A stretch of DNA of 64,000 nt from Flavobacterium omnivorum (GTDB lineage: Bacteria; Bacteroidota; Bacteroidia; Flavobacteriales; Flavobacteriaceae). The stretch covers positions 39,910 to 103,909 of the forward strand of contig NZ_FNDB01000002.1 of NCBI RefSeq assembly GCF_900099915.1. The letters are read 5' to 3'. Of the stretch, positions 8,003 to 16,781 are shown in pieces (position 1 is the stretch's first letter; every line of letters starts with the position of its first letter). The notes beneath the pieces are model-generated. The model was not told the origin of the DNA and did not search any database. It was given only the letters and a program-made list of their open reading frames with translations. Made by a program: the position numbers and the translations under genes.

Positions 8003-10177
8003 ATGTCAAAGATTATCTTTTTTATTACACTTTTAATTTGCCTAGTAACTAATTTTCTATTTGCACAAAACATTAAATCACCGGAAACACCTATGGAAAC
8101 AACCGTTTTTAAGAAAAAGATAGTAGACACTTATCAATATCTTGAAAATACCAACGACACATTGGTTCAAAAATGGTACAAACAAAACGGTATCCAAAGT
8201 AGGGATGTTTTAGATAACATTTCAGGAAGAAAAGAAATTGTAGCTAAATTGCTTGAGATTGAAAATAGAAAATCATTTAGTGTAACATTATTGAATATTA
8301 CAAATAATAATTATAGCTTTTATTTAAAGAAAACAGAGGATGATAAAACAGGAAAACTCTATTATAAAATAGCTGAAACAGGAGAAGAAATATTACTTTA
8401 TGACCCATCTGAGTACAAAAAAGACCTTGATAGCAAGTATATTATAAATTACATTAAGCCTTCATGGGACTGTAAAACAATTGCTTTGGGTTTGTCTAAG
8501 AATGGAGAAGAAATAGCCGAAATAGCCTTTTTAAATGTCGAGACAAAAACACTTTTACCAGAAATCATAACGCATTGTTGGCCCGCTGAATTTGAAGTTA
8601 ATTGGCTTCCTGATAATTCTGGAATCATGTACTTACACATTCCTGTAATTGACTCTAAAGATAAAAACTATATCCTAAATACTGAGTCGGTAGTATATAA
8701 ATTAGGTAACAATCCATTAAATCATAAAGCTTTCTTCTCTAGAAAAAACAATCCAGAAATGAATATAGATCCTTCGGATTTTCCAATGATTGATAGTTAT
8801 GATTTTGAAGACAAATATATTATTGGAACTTTAAGTGGTGCAACATTCTATGTAGATAGTTACTATGCTGATATAGAAGAGTTGAAAAATTCAAACGTAA
8901 TTTGGAAACCACTTTTCAAAAAGGAAGATGAGCTTTTAAATCCTATAGTTTACAATGATGATTTGTATTGTATGTCTTCTAAAAACGCATCCAATTTTAA
9001 AATCATCAAAACCAAAATAACGAGCCCTGATTTTCAAAATGCAGAGATTGTTGTGCCGGAAAATAAAAATGAAACTATTGATGACTATGCTATAACCAAA
9101 GATGGATTATTTTATTCCACCACAATAAATGGTGTGGAAGCCAAATTGTATTTTGTTGCTGATAACAAAACACAACAAATAGATTTACCTATCAAAACAG
9201 GTATGCTATCTATAGTAACAAAAAACAAATTTAGTTCTGAATTATGGGTAACTCTTAGCGGGTGGCTGAATTCAAAGCAAAGATATAGTTATGACGTTAC
9301 AAAAAATAAATTTACAGAAGCTGATTTAACTCCAGCCATTGTTCATCCTGAATTTAAAGACTTTGTAGTTGAAGAAGTCGAAATTCCTTCATACGATGGA
9401 GTTTTAGTTCCTGTCTCGTTGATTTATAAAAAAGGACTTCAAAAAAACAAACTGAATAATGTGCTAATCGATGGTTACGGTTCTTATGGAATCTCTATGA
9501 CTCCCTCATTTCAACCAATTTATTTATCTTGGGTTCTTAATGATGGCGTATATGTAGTGCCACATGTGAGAGGCGGTGGCGAAAAAGGTGACGATTGGCA
9601 TAAAAAGGGTTATAAAACCACAAAGCCCAATACTTGGAAAGATTTAATTGCCACTGCTGAATATTTGATTAAAGAAAAAATTACTACTAAAGAAAAAATT
9701 GCAATTTATAGCGGAAGCGCTGGAGGTATCCTAGTAGGAAGAGCTATAACCGAAAGACCTGATTTATTTAAAGTAATGATTTCTAGAAATGGGATATTAA
9801 ATCCTTTAAAAATCAATGAAGCACCAAACGGACCAAATAACATGAAGGAGTTTGGCAATCCAGACATAGAGAAAGAGTTTAATGCGCTTTATGAAATGGA
9901 TGCCTATCATCATATAAAAAAAGGAGTGCAATATCCAGCCTGCCTTATTTCGATAGGGATGAATGATGCACGTGTAGCACCGTGGATGTCTGGCAAATTT
10001 GTTGCCAAACTAAATGCATCAACAACTTCAAATAATCCAGTTCTTTTTGCTGTGGATTATAAGGCAGGGCACGGAATGGACAGTTCTAATTTACAACTTT
10101 ATAATGATTTTGCAGATAGATTTGCTTTTGCCTTTTGGCAAATGGGGCATCCAAAGTTTAAGTTGATGAAAAAGTAA
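8003..10177 (+). CDS. Secreted prolyl oligopeptidase-like serine protease (S9A)
   Basis: A 724-residue protein with a signal peptide (MSKIIFFITLLICLVTNFLFAQ), an N-terminal beta-propeller-like region, and a C-terminal alpha/beta-hydrolase domain. The catalytic triad is visible: Ser572 in SGSAGG, Asp655 in MNDARV and His690 in AGHGMD. The YxxLE-type opening (TYQYLENTNDTLVQKWYKQN) is typical of the family, which cleaves short peptides after proline. It follows the precursor by 99 nt and precedes the exporter by 6 nt. The predicted core starts with Asp-Pro, so trimming after Pro2 is a possible role. It may instead degrade leader fragments or competing peptides, or give self-protection. Localisation outside the cytoplasm means it would act after export. 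Confidence 0.88.
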   Translation: MSKIIFFITLLICLVTNFLFAQNIKSPETPMETTVFKKKIVDTYQYLENTNDTLVQKWYKQNGIQSRDVLDNISGRKEIVAKLLEIENRKSFSVTLLNITNNNYSFYLKKTEDDKTGKLYYKIAETGEEILLYDPSEYKKDLDSKYIINYIKPSWDCKTIALGLSKNGEEIAEIAFLNVETKTLLPEIITHCWPAEFEVNWLPDNSGIMYLHIPVIDSKDKNYILNTESVVYKLGNNPLNHKAFFSRKNNPEMNIDPSDFPMIDSYDFEDKYIIGTLSGATFYVDSYYADIEELKNSNVIWKPLFKKEDELLNPIVYNDDLYCMSSKNASNFKIIKTKITSPDFQNAEIVVPENKNETIDDYAITKDGLFYSTTINGVEAKLYFVADNKTQQIDLPIKTGMLSIVTKNKFSSELWVTLSGWLNSKQRYSYDVTKNKFTEADLTPAIVHPEFKDFVVEEVEIPSYDGVLVPVSLIYKKGLQKNKLNNVLIDGYGSYGISMTPSFQPIYLSWVLNDGVYVVPHVRGGGEKGDDWHKKGYKTTKPNTWKDLIATAEYLIKEKITTKEKIAIYSGSAGGILVGRAITERPDLFKVMISRNGILNPLKINEAPNGPNNMKEFGNPDIEKEFNALYEMDAYHHIKKGVQYPACLISIGMNDARVAPWMSGKFVAKLNASTTSNNPVLFAVDYKAGHGMDSSNLQLYNDFADRFAFAFWQMGHPKFKLMKK

Positions 10178-10183
10178 TTTAGA

Positions 10184-12376
10184 TTGAAACAATTCCCTCA
10201 TTATTTGCAGAATGATTCTAAAGACTGTGGACCAACCTGCCTAAAAATCATCGCCAAACATTACGGCAAAACTATAAACATACAAGAGTTACGCAATTTA
10301 TCAGAAACCACTCGCGAGGGAAGTAATCTGTTATTTCTAAGCGATGCCGCCGAGAAAATAGGTTTTCGAACATTAGGTGTAAAACTCAATTTAGAAAGAT
10401 TAGATGAAGCACCATTGCCTTGCGTATTGCATTGGAACAAGAAACATTATGTTATACTATATAAAATTAAAAAAGGGACCTATTTTATTTCGGATCCTGG
10501 ATTTGGTTTAATAGAATACAACCAGAAAGATTTTATAAAATTATGGATTGGCAACAATGCAGACGAAACCACAGAAGAAGGCATTGCTTTATTAGTTGAG
10601 GCTACTCCAAAATTCTTCCAGTCTGAGTTTGATAAGGAAGAAAAAAAGGGATTGGGATTTGGCTTATTATCCCAATATGTATTGCGGTACAAATCCTTTT
10701 TAATGCAATTAAGTGTTGGTTTGTTGGCGAGCAGTTTATTGCAGCTTATTTTTCCTTTCTTGACGCAAAGTATTGTAGATGTCGGGATTCAAAACCAGAA
10801 TATTCATTTCATTTATTTGATTCTATTTGCACAATTGTTCCTATTTGCGGGAAGAACAGGATTGGAACTCATCAGGAGCTGGATATTATTGCATCTTTCC
10901 ACACGAATCAATATCTCCTTGATTTCGGATTTCTTTATCAAATTAATGAATTTGCCGATTTCCTTTTTTGATGTTAGGATGACGGGCGATATTATGCAAC
11001 GTATTAATGACCACCATCGTATTGAGCGAATACTTACCACTTCATCATTAAACGTACTGTTCTCGGTAATCAATATGTTCATTATGGGTGGGGTTTTGGC
11101 GTATTATAACCTACAAATATTTTTTGTGTTTTTTGCCGGAAGTTTATTGTATTTCGGCTGGATTACCTTATTTCTTAAACGTAGAGAAGTGTTGGATTAC
11201 AAACGTTTTTCAGAAGTGAGTCAAGAGCAAAGTAAAGTTATGGAGCTTATTAACGGGATGCAAGAAATAAAACTCCATAACGCTGAGAAACAAAAACGTT
11301 GGGGATGGGAATATGTGCAGGCACGATTATTTAGAGTGTCTATAAAAGGCTTGGTTTTAGAGCAGACACAGACCATAGGTTCCACCGTAATTAATGAGTT
11401 AAAAAATATTTTCATTGTTTTTCTATCAGCAAAATTGGTTATCGACGGACAAATAACCCTAGGAATGATGATGGCAATTACCAGTATTGTGGGGAGCTTG
11501 GACGGTCCAATTATGCAACTAATTAATTTTGTTAGAGAATTACAAGATGCCAAAATATCGCTTGCCCGACTTTCTGAAATTCATGACAAAGAGGACGAAA
11601 CTCAACAAGAAGTCCATCAAAAACAGGATATTCCGAAAGATTGTGCTATTCAAATAAAAGATCTTTCCTATCGTTATTTGGGATCGGATTTATCGGTTTT
11701 AGAAAATTTGAACTTGATTATTCCTGCTCATAAAGTAACCGCTATTGTCGGGGTAAGCGGAAGTGGAAAAACCACCTTAATGAAATTATTGCTTAAATTT
11801 TATGAACCTGACAAAGGAGAAGTTAGCATTGGTAATACTTCTTTAAAGAATGTTTCCCAGAAGGCTTGGCGCGCTAACATTGGAGCCGTAATGCAGGAAG
11901 GATTTATTTTTAATGATACCATCGCAAATAATATTGCAGTGGGAGTGGATATTATTAATAAAGAACGACTGGTTTATGCCGCAGATGTTGCCAATATAAA
12001 GGAATATATTTCGGGTTTGCCTTTGGGATATAATACCAAAATAGGCTCAGAAGGAGTTGGCATGAGTACGGGACAAAAACAGCGTTTGTTGATTGCGAGA
12101 GCGGTCTATAAAAATCCTGAAATGCTGTTTTTTGACGAAGCCACTTCGGCATTGGATGCCAATAATGAAAAAGAAATTATGAGAAAACTGGATATTTTCT
12201 TTAAAAACAAAACAGTGGTTGTGATTGCTCATCGATTAAGTACAGTTATGAATGCGGATCAAATTGTTGTTCTGGATAAAGGAAAAATTATTGAAATGGG
12301 GAATCATTCCGCATTGGTGGAACAAAAAGGGAATTATTTTGAATTGGTTCGGAATCAATTGCAATTAGGAAATTAA
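10184..12376 (+). CDS. Peptidase-containing ABC exporter (C39-TMD-NBD, LanT/PCAT type)
   Basis: A 730-residue bacteriocin-type exporter that cleaves GG leaders and transports the core. The N-terminal C39 peptidase has Cys15 (DCGPTC), His88 (KKHYVILY) and Asp104 (SDPGFG). The transmembrane domain covers about 160-440. The nucleotide-binding domain has Walker A GVSGSGKTT (about 523-531), signature MSTGQKQR (about 626) and Walker B MLFFDEATSALD (about 647). Translation starts at a TTG 6 nt after the protease stop; the residues immediately after it (KQFPHYLQND) match the family, so this start is well placed. It is coupled to the HlyD gene downstream. No TolC-type outer-membrane channel is encoded nearby, so a chromosomal one must serve. 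Confidence 0.93.
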   Translation: MKQFPHYLQNDSKDCGPTCLKIIAKHYGKTINIQELRNLSETTREGSNLLFLSDAAEKIGFRTLGVKLNLERLDEAPLPCVLHWNKKHYVILYKIKKGTYFISDPGFGLIEYNQKDFIKLWIGNNADETTEEGIALLVEATPKFFQSEFDKEEKKGLGFGLLSQYVLRYKSFLMQLSVGLLASSLLQLIFPFLTQSIVDVGIQNQNIHFIYLILFAQLFLFAGRTGLELIRSWILLHLSTRINISLISDFFIKLMNLPISFFDVRMTGDIMQRINDHHRIERILTTSSLNVLFSVINMFIMGGVLAYYNLQIFFVFFAGSLLYFGWITLFLKRREVLDYKRFSEVSQEQSKVMELINGMQEIKLHNAEKQKRWGWEYVQARLFRVSIKGLVLEQTQTIGSTVINELKNIFIVFLSAKLVIDGQITLGMMMAITSIVGSLDGPIMQLINFVRELQDAKISLARLSEIHDKEDETQQEVHQKQDIPKDCAIQIKDLSYRYLGSDLSVLENLNLIIPAHKVTAIVGVSGSGKTTLMKLLLKFYEPDKGEVSIGNTSLKNVSQKAWRANIGAVMQEGFIFNDTIANNIAVGVDIINKERLVYAADVANIKEYISGLPLGYNTKIGSEGVGMSTGQKQRLLIARAVYKNPEMLFFDEATSALDANNEKEIMRKLDIFFKNKTVVVIAHRLSTVMNADQIVVLDKGKIIEMGNHSALVEQKGNYFELVRNQLQLGN

Positions 12377-12380
12377 TAAG

Positions 12381-13664
12381 ATGGCAGATAACAATACTAC
12401 ATTCGAATTACGAAGTGAAGAAGTACAGGATATACTTACCCGTGTCCCGCATTGGATGATACGTTGGGGAACTGTTTTGATTTTTACGATTATCTTAATG
12501 TTATGTTTTGTCTCCTGGTTTGTAAAATATCCAGATATCGTATCGACTGAAATTATCATTACAACGATTATTCCCCCCGAAAAGTTAGTGGCTAGAACTT
12601 CAGGAAGAATAGAAACAATCTTGGTACAGGACAAATCTATTGTAAAAGAAAATACATCATTGGCTATTATTCAAAATACGGCTGAATATAAAGATGTGTT
12701 TTTACTTAAAAGCATCCTAGAAGACCATTCGCAAGGAAATGAATTTGATTTTGAAAAGTTAAAAAATGTACAACTCGGAGATATAGAAAGTGCCTTTGCT
12801 CTTTTTCATTCAGCCTATATTGCCAATGAATTGAACACCAATTTACAACCTTTTCAAGTAGAAAGGAATGCACAAAGTTCAGAAAGTATTCAAATTAGAG
12901 AAAGGTTAAACCTTTTGCAGCAACAAAAAACTATCAACGAAAGCGAATTGCAATTGCAGAAAAGCAATGTAAATAGATATGAAACTTTGTTTGAAAAAGG
13001 TGTTATCTCTGCGCAGGATTTCGAGAGTAAAAAATTAGGATATCTTCAAGCCGAAAAAAGCTACAAAAACTTATTGAGTAGTATTTCGCAATTAAAATCC
13101 TCTTTGATTGAAAATGAAAGAACCAGTAAAAGCACAAAAATCAACGGAACTAAAGAAGAAGTTAATCTGGAGAGTAGCAAAATGCAATCTTTTTATCAAT
13201 TGGAGAAAGTAATAAAAGACTGGGAATTGGCTTATGTATTAAAATCATCTCTTCCCGGTAAAGTTTCGTTCTTACAAATCTGGACAGAAAACCAAACCAT
13301 AAATGCGGGTGACAATGTCTTTTCTATAATTCCCACATTAGAGAAAGGATATATTGGAAAATTGAAAGCTCCAGCACTAAATTCCGGAAAAATAAAAATA
13401 GGACAAGTCGTAAATATTAGATTATCAAATTTTCCCGACAGAGAATTTGGAATGTTAAAAGGAAAAATTAAGAACATTTCTCTTACTCCAGACTCAGCCG
13501 GTAATTTATTGATTGATGTAGCCTTGTCGCAAAAACTTGAAACTTCCTATCACAAGATAATTCCTTTTCAACAAGAAATGAAGGGTTCAGCTGAAATTGT
13601 TACAGAAGATTTGAGGTTGACAGAACGTTTATTATATCAGTTTCGAGATATTTTTAGGAGGTAA
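12381..13664 (+). CDS. HlyD-family membrane fusion protein
   Basis: A 427-residue periplasmic adaptor for the C39 exporter, 4 nt downstream of it. One transmembrane helix near residues 30-50 (WGTVLIFTIILMLCFVSWFVKYP) follows a short cytoplasmic tail, and the VKYPDIV segment after it is typical of Bacteroidetes HlyD. A lipoyl-like half (about 65-95), a long coiled coil (about 150-260, rich in Gln/Glu/Lys), the second lipoyl half (GKVSFLQIWTENQTINAGDNVFSIIP) and a beta-barrel domain (GQVVNIRLSNFPDREFG) follow in order. It should link the inner-membrane exporter to an outer-membrane channel. It is the last gene in the export transcript. Confidence 0.92.
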   Translation: MADNNTTFELRSEEVQDILTRVPHWMIRWGTVLIFTIILMLCFVSWFVKYPDIVSTEIIITTIIPPEKLVARTSGRIETILVQDKSIVKENTSLAIIQNTAEYKDVFLLKSILEDHSQGNEFDFEKLKNVQLGDIESAFALFHSAYIANELNTNLQPFQVERNAQSSESIQIRERLNLLQQQKTINESELQLQKSNVNRYETLFEKGVISAQDFESKKLGYLQAEKSYKNLLSSISQLKSSLIENERTSKSTKINGTKEEVNLESSKMQSFYQLEKVIKDWELAYVLKSSLPGKVSFLQIWTENQTINAGDNVFSIIPTLEKGYIGKLKAPALNSGKIKIGQVVNIRLSNFPDREFGMLKGKIKNISLTPDSAGNLLIDVALSQKLETSYHKIIPFQQEMKGSAEIVTEDLRLTERLLYQFRDIFRR

Positions 13665-13702
13665 ATTAAAAAAAACTGTAATATGTAGGACGGGACAATT
13701 TA

Positions 13703-15373
13703 TTATTGCTCTTTTAAAAGTTCCTCAATAAAGTATGATGTTGGCATCTTTGCTCTTGAAAAAAAAGCAGTAGCAAAACGTTGTGTGCTACTAAACCCAA
13801 CTTCTTCTGCTAGTGCTTTATTTGTATAATTTCTCATCATCTTATCTTCTTTCAATAAAATAATCAAATAATCTACTTTTAGGTCATTGAGATAATCAAC
13901 AAATTTTTTATCTCGGTAGTGGGATATTATTTTGGAAATATACCTTGTGTTTGAATCAAAGGCTACTGCAAGCTTTGTCAGAGTCAAATCTTTTTCCAGA
14001 AATTTTTTATCCTTTTCAAATTTCTCCAATTGCTTTAAGACTGCTGCTACCGTGTCTTGATTTATGTCTTCTATTCCATTGGCTATGTTTTTGGATTCAA
14101 GTTTAGTGGCGACTTCACTTTTTTTCATCAATTCATCAAATCTTTGCCTAAAGACCCTCTTGTTTCTAATATGTCTATAGATTAGAAATAATACAGATAA
14201 GAACAAAAAGACTATTACACTTGTAAAAATGAGATCGTTATACTTTCTCTTGTCGAGTATTTCTTCGATTTTTTTCTTCTGTGTCAGCAATTCTTTTGTA
14301 TCGTATTCTTTGTGAATTTTACTGGACAGATACTGGTATTTAAAGTCTAAAATACTGTCTGCTTTCAGTAGTTTTTCAATATAGTAAAGTTGGAGATTCG
14401 GATTGTTTTTTGATTTAAAAAAGCTGATCAATAATTCATAGTTCTCGCGAAGATCAGGACGAATGTAGCCTCTACCATCAAAAATTGAATCTACTTTTTT
14501 GAAATAGGATACAGCCATTTGGGGTTTCTTAAGATCCCAATAGCTTTTTCCAATATAGAAATACCCAACAGCTTCATTTGCGAAATCCTTCTTTTTACGT
14601 ATGGCTGGTAGCGAATAGGTGATTTTTTTAATAGTTACGGCATAATTGCCTCGAAAATACTGATTAACTCCTTCCGAGTGAATGAAGTAGTCCTTCATTT
14701 CATCATTAGCCAATCTTCCCCCTTCTACAATGCCCTTCTCATTTGTTTCCGTACATAATCCGTAATTGCCAACACGGTTATAGCACAAACCAAGCGAATG
14801 AAGAGAATTTAAATAAGCCCTATCATTGTTTTCTTTAAAATAACCAATGCATTCCCTAAACAAAGAAATCGCCTCGTCATAAAATCCGAGATAGTATTTT
14901 ATATTCGCAATATTGTATTTTACCTTGTAGACCAAATATTTGTCATTGGTTTTTGAAATAAAATTATTTGCGATAAGATAATTATCTAAAGCAAAATTAT
15001 GTTTTTTCTGAGCATAGTATACGATTCCCTTTGATAGATAGGCTGAGCCTATCAAAGCGTTGTCCCTCGATTTCTTCGCTGTATAGATCATACTGTCAGC
15101 ATACACCAGTTTTAAATTTTCTGGTGAGCGACGGAGATAATTTTTATAGCCATTTACGATCTCCTCCGAATTTTTTTCTGATTTAGCTTTCGATAAAAAG
15201 GATTGCAGGTAAAGCGACTGTTTAACCTGGTCATTTTCTGATTCCTTTATCCGTTCAAAGAGATAATCATAATCCTTATTTCGAATCGTATCAGGAATTT
15301 TAAAATGGATTTCCTGCGCGCAAATTTGATCTCCCCAGCAAAGAGAGAGTAAAAAAAGATACTTTTTAATCAT
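13703..15373 (-). CDS. Membrane-spanning TPR / AraC-type transcriptional regulator (paralogue)
   Basis: A 556-residue protein with the same plan as the regulator at 5947: signal peptide, TPR-like repeats (for example YLSKGIVYYAQKKHNFALDNYL and NIANIKYYLGFYDEAISLFRECI), one transmembrane helix (about 383-403, LIFTSVIVFLFLSVLFLIY) and a C-terminal AraC domain (KLAVAFDSNTRYISKIIS, then ALAEEVGFSSTQRFATAFFSRAK). It converges on the HlyD gene and closes the RiPP cluster. The HTH domains of the two regulators are clearly related through the whole region. It may be a second sensor for the same promoter pair, or it may control other genes. No copy of the 19-bp motif is seen upstream of it. Confidence 0.83.
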   Translation of the reverse strand: MIKKYLFLLSLCWGDQICAQEIHFKIPDTIRNKDYDYLFERIKESENDQVKQSLYLQSFLSKAKSEKNSEEIVNGYKNYLRRSPENLKLVYADSMIYTAKKSRDNALIGSAYLSKGIVYYAQKKHNFALDNYLIANNFISKTNDKYLVYKVKYNIANIKYYLGFYDEAISLFRECIGYFKENNDRAYLNSLHSLGLCYNRVGNYGLCTETNEKGIVEGGRLANDEMKDYFIHSEGVNQYFRGNYAVTIKKITYSLPAIRKKKDFANEAVGYFYIGKSYWDLKKPQMAVSYFKKVDSIFDGRGYIRPDLRENYELLISFFKSKNNPNLQLYYIEKLLKADSILDFKYQYLSSKIHKEYDTKELLTQKKKIEEILDKRKYNDLIFTSVIVFLFLSVLFLIYRHIRNKRVFRQRFDELMKKSEVATKLESKNIANGIEDINQDTVAAVLKQLEKFEKDKKFLEKDLTLTKLAVAFDSNTRYISKIISHYRDKKFVDYLNDLKVDYLIILLKEDKMMRNYTNKALAEEVGFSSTQRFATAFFSRAKMPTSYFIEELLKEQ

Positions 15374-15724
15374 AGGTCAAATTAAAATGAGGGACTATTT
15401 CTTCGGAAAAACCTTTTTTGGAGCCAAGTAATTGGCTTATTAAAGAGTCATAGGATATTTTACTAGAAATCACCTCAAATATAACATAAACAATTAATAA
15501 TGAGTGCTTTTTTTACAAAAAACAGGGTATGGATTTTCATAAAATCCATACCATAAATTATGAAAATCCATACACAAGGTGTTGCGGGGTTGAAATTCGA
15601 CTTCTAGATTTGTCTCGAATTCAAAAGCAAAAACGTTTAGCATCGTGCTAAATTAAAGTTCTGCTTACCCGGGTGAAATGAACTGACTACAAAAGTAGTC
15701 GGACACATTTAACACATTTTAATC
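15374..15724. other. Intergenic region with three perfect inverted repeats
   Basis: A 351-bp gap between the minus-strand regulator and the next plus-strand gene. It holds three perfect palindromes: 15526-15552 (12-bp arms, GGTATGGATTTT/CAT loop), 15636-15652 (TTTAGCA-TCG-TGCTAAA) and 15685-15700 (GACTAC-AAAA-GTAGTC). A third copy of AAAATCCATAC follows the first palindrome as a direct repeat at 15563-15573. No coding sequence was found. It could be a regulatory region, a small RNA, or a junction between the RiPP cluster and the conjugative block. Confidence 0.6.
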
Positions 15725-16462
15725 ATGAAAAACATCTCATTAAGATTAGTGATTTTACCATTGCTAATCGTCTCTTGTACTACTGACTCTATTGATAATA
15801 CTGAAAGTATTAATGGCAAGGTTAGCAGCAAGAAATCAGAAAAATTAGCACGTTTGATGCAAAACTTAACCCCAGAAAACCCGGCAAACATATATGACCT
15901 TGCGGGTAATTTGCATAATGACATCCTTGATATTTATTTGGCAGGTAATTATCAGTACACTACAATAGCACAAATTAGCCAACAAGTCGAAGCCATCGCA
16001 GCTGCGAATAATGATTTAATGCTTTTAAACTTAGGAACAAATCTGCCCATTAATCTTGACATAATACAAGAAACTGTAAATAATCCTCAGGCTAAATTAG
16101 ATGAAGCTATTGCAAATTCCACAATGACAAATCTAGCAAAAGGCAGTCTTTCCAGTTTTATGAATGATGTCCTTTTATGGGAAAACGATGAATATGGAGC
16201 CATTTATCAATCTATAATTTCATATGAATCATCTGTGATGACTAATCCTCAATTTAATAACGAGGAGAAGAGAATTATCCTCACCACTTCATCTATAGTA
16301 AGGCATTCACTCTACTATGCCAAGGAGCGCAAAGATGAGGATTGGGACTCCTCTGTTGGCAACCGTGTTGGAGGACTTAGTGGTGCTTTTAATAATTCAT
16401 CTATTGCGATAAGGAGGTCACTTGTAACAGGAATTATGATAAATAATCTTGTAACGGAGTGA
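15725..16462 (+). CDS. Putative lipoprotein, unknown function
   Basis: A 245-residue protein with a lipoprotein signal (LRLVILPLLIVSC, Cys at residue 19) that should anchor it to the outer or inner membrane. The rest is mostly helical with no motif I can assign; the segment DLAGNLHNDILDIYLAGNYQYTT stands out as a conserved-looking block, and the C-terminus is Gly/Asn-rich and mildly hydrophobic (VGGLSGAFNNSSIAIRRSLVTGIMINN). It overlaps the next small gene. The palindrome GACTAC/GTAGTC lies 25 nt upstream. I do not recognise the family. Confidence 0.7.
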   Translation: MKNISLRLVILPLLIVSCTTDSIDNTESINGKVSSKKSEKLARLMQNLTPENPANIYDLAGNLHNDILDIYLAGNYQYTTIAQISQQVEAIAAANNDLMLLNLGTNLPINLDIIQETVNNPQAKLDEAIANSTMTNLAKGSLSSFMNDVLLWENDEYGAIYQSIISYESSVMTNPQFNNEEKRIILTTSSIVRHSLYYAKERKDEDWDSSVGNRVGGLSGAFNNSSIAIRRSLVTGIMINNLVTE

Positions 16463-16464
16463 TA

Positions 16465-16740
16465 ATGCACCGTATCCTCCTCATTGAAAAGGAAATAATA
16501 TCCACATTTAGCGTGTTTTTGATTCTCTTCAATATAGTTTGCCTTTATTTCATCATAGATCTATTATCCTATGATGAAATAATTGGCTACCTCACAAATG
16601 GCGAGATAAAAAGTAGTAACCCACGGAATCTCGCCTACTTATTTTTTGTGAGTGGTATGTTTAATTTACTTTTTGTTTCAGTCTCATTGATGTCCGAATT
16701 ACTTTCTAAGTATCCTCTCAAGCCACTTAAACCAAAGTAA
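16465..16740 (+). CDS. Small membrane protein, unknown function
   Basis: A 91-residue protein with two predicted transmembrane helices (VFLILFNIVCLYFIIDLLSY and LAYLFFVSGMFNLLFVSVSLMSELL). The ATG is chosen over an in-frame GTG two codons earlier that overlaps the stop of the preceding lipoprotein gene. Either way the two genes are coupled. The function is unknown; it may form a membrane pair with the lipoprotein. Confidence 0.6.
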   Translation: MHRILLIEKEIISTFSVFLILFNIVCLYFIIDLLSYDEIIGYLTNGEIKSSNPRNLAYLFFVSGMFNLLFVSVSLMSELLSKYPLKPLKPK

Positions 16741-16781
16741 AGTTTATTTGACTGATTATAATTCTATAAAAGAGTATTGTT

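Noticed and set aside
2782..13664. Classical class I lanthipeptide cluster
   Set aside because: The precursor core has no Cys and no LanC is present, so thioether rings cannot be claimed.
15602..15611. Third copy of the 19-bp activator motif
   Set aside because: Only TCTAGATTT is shared and no promoter box lies at the fixed spacing.
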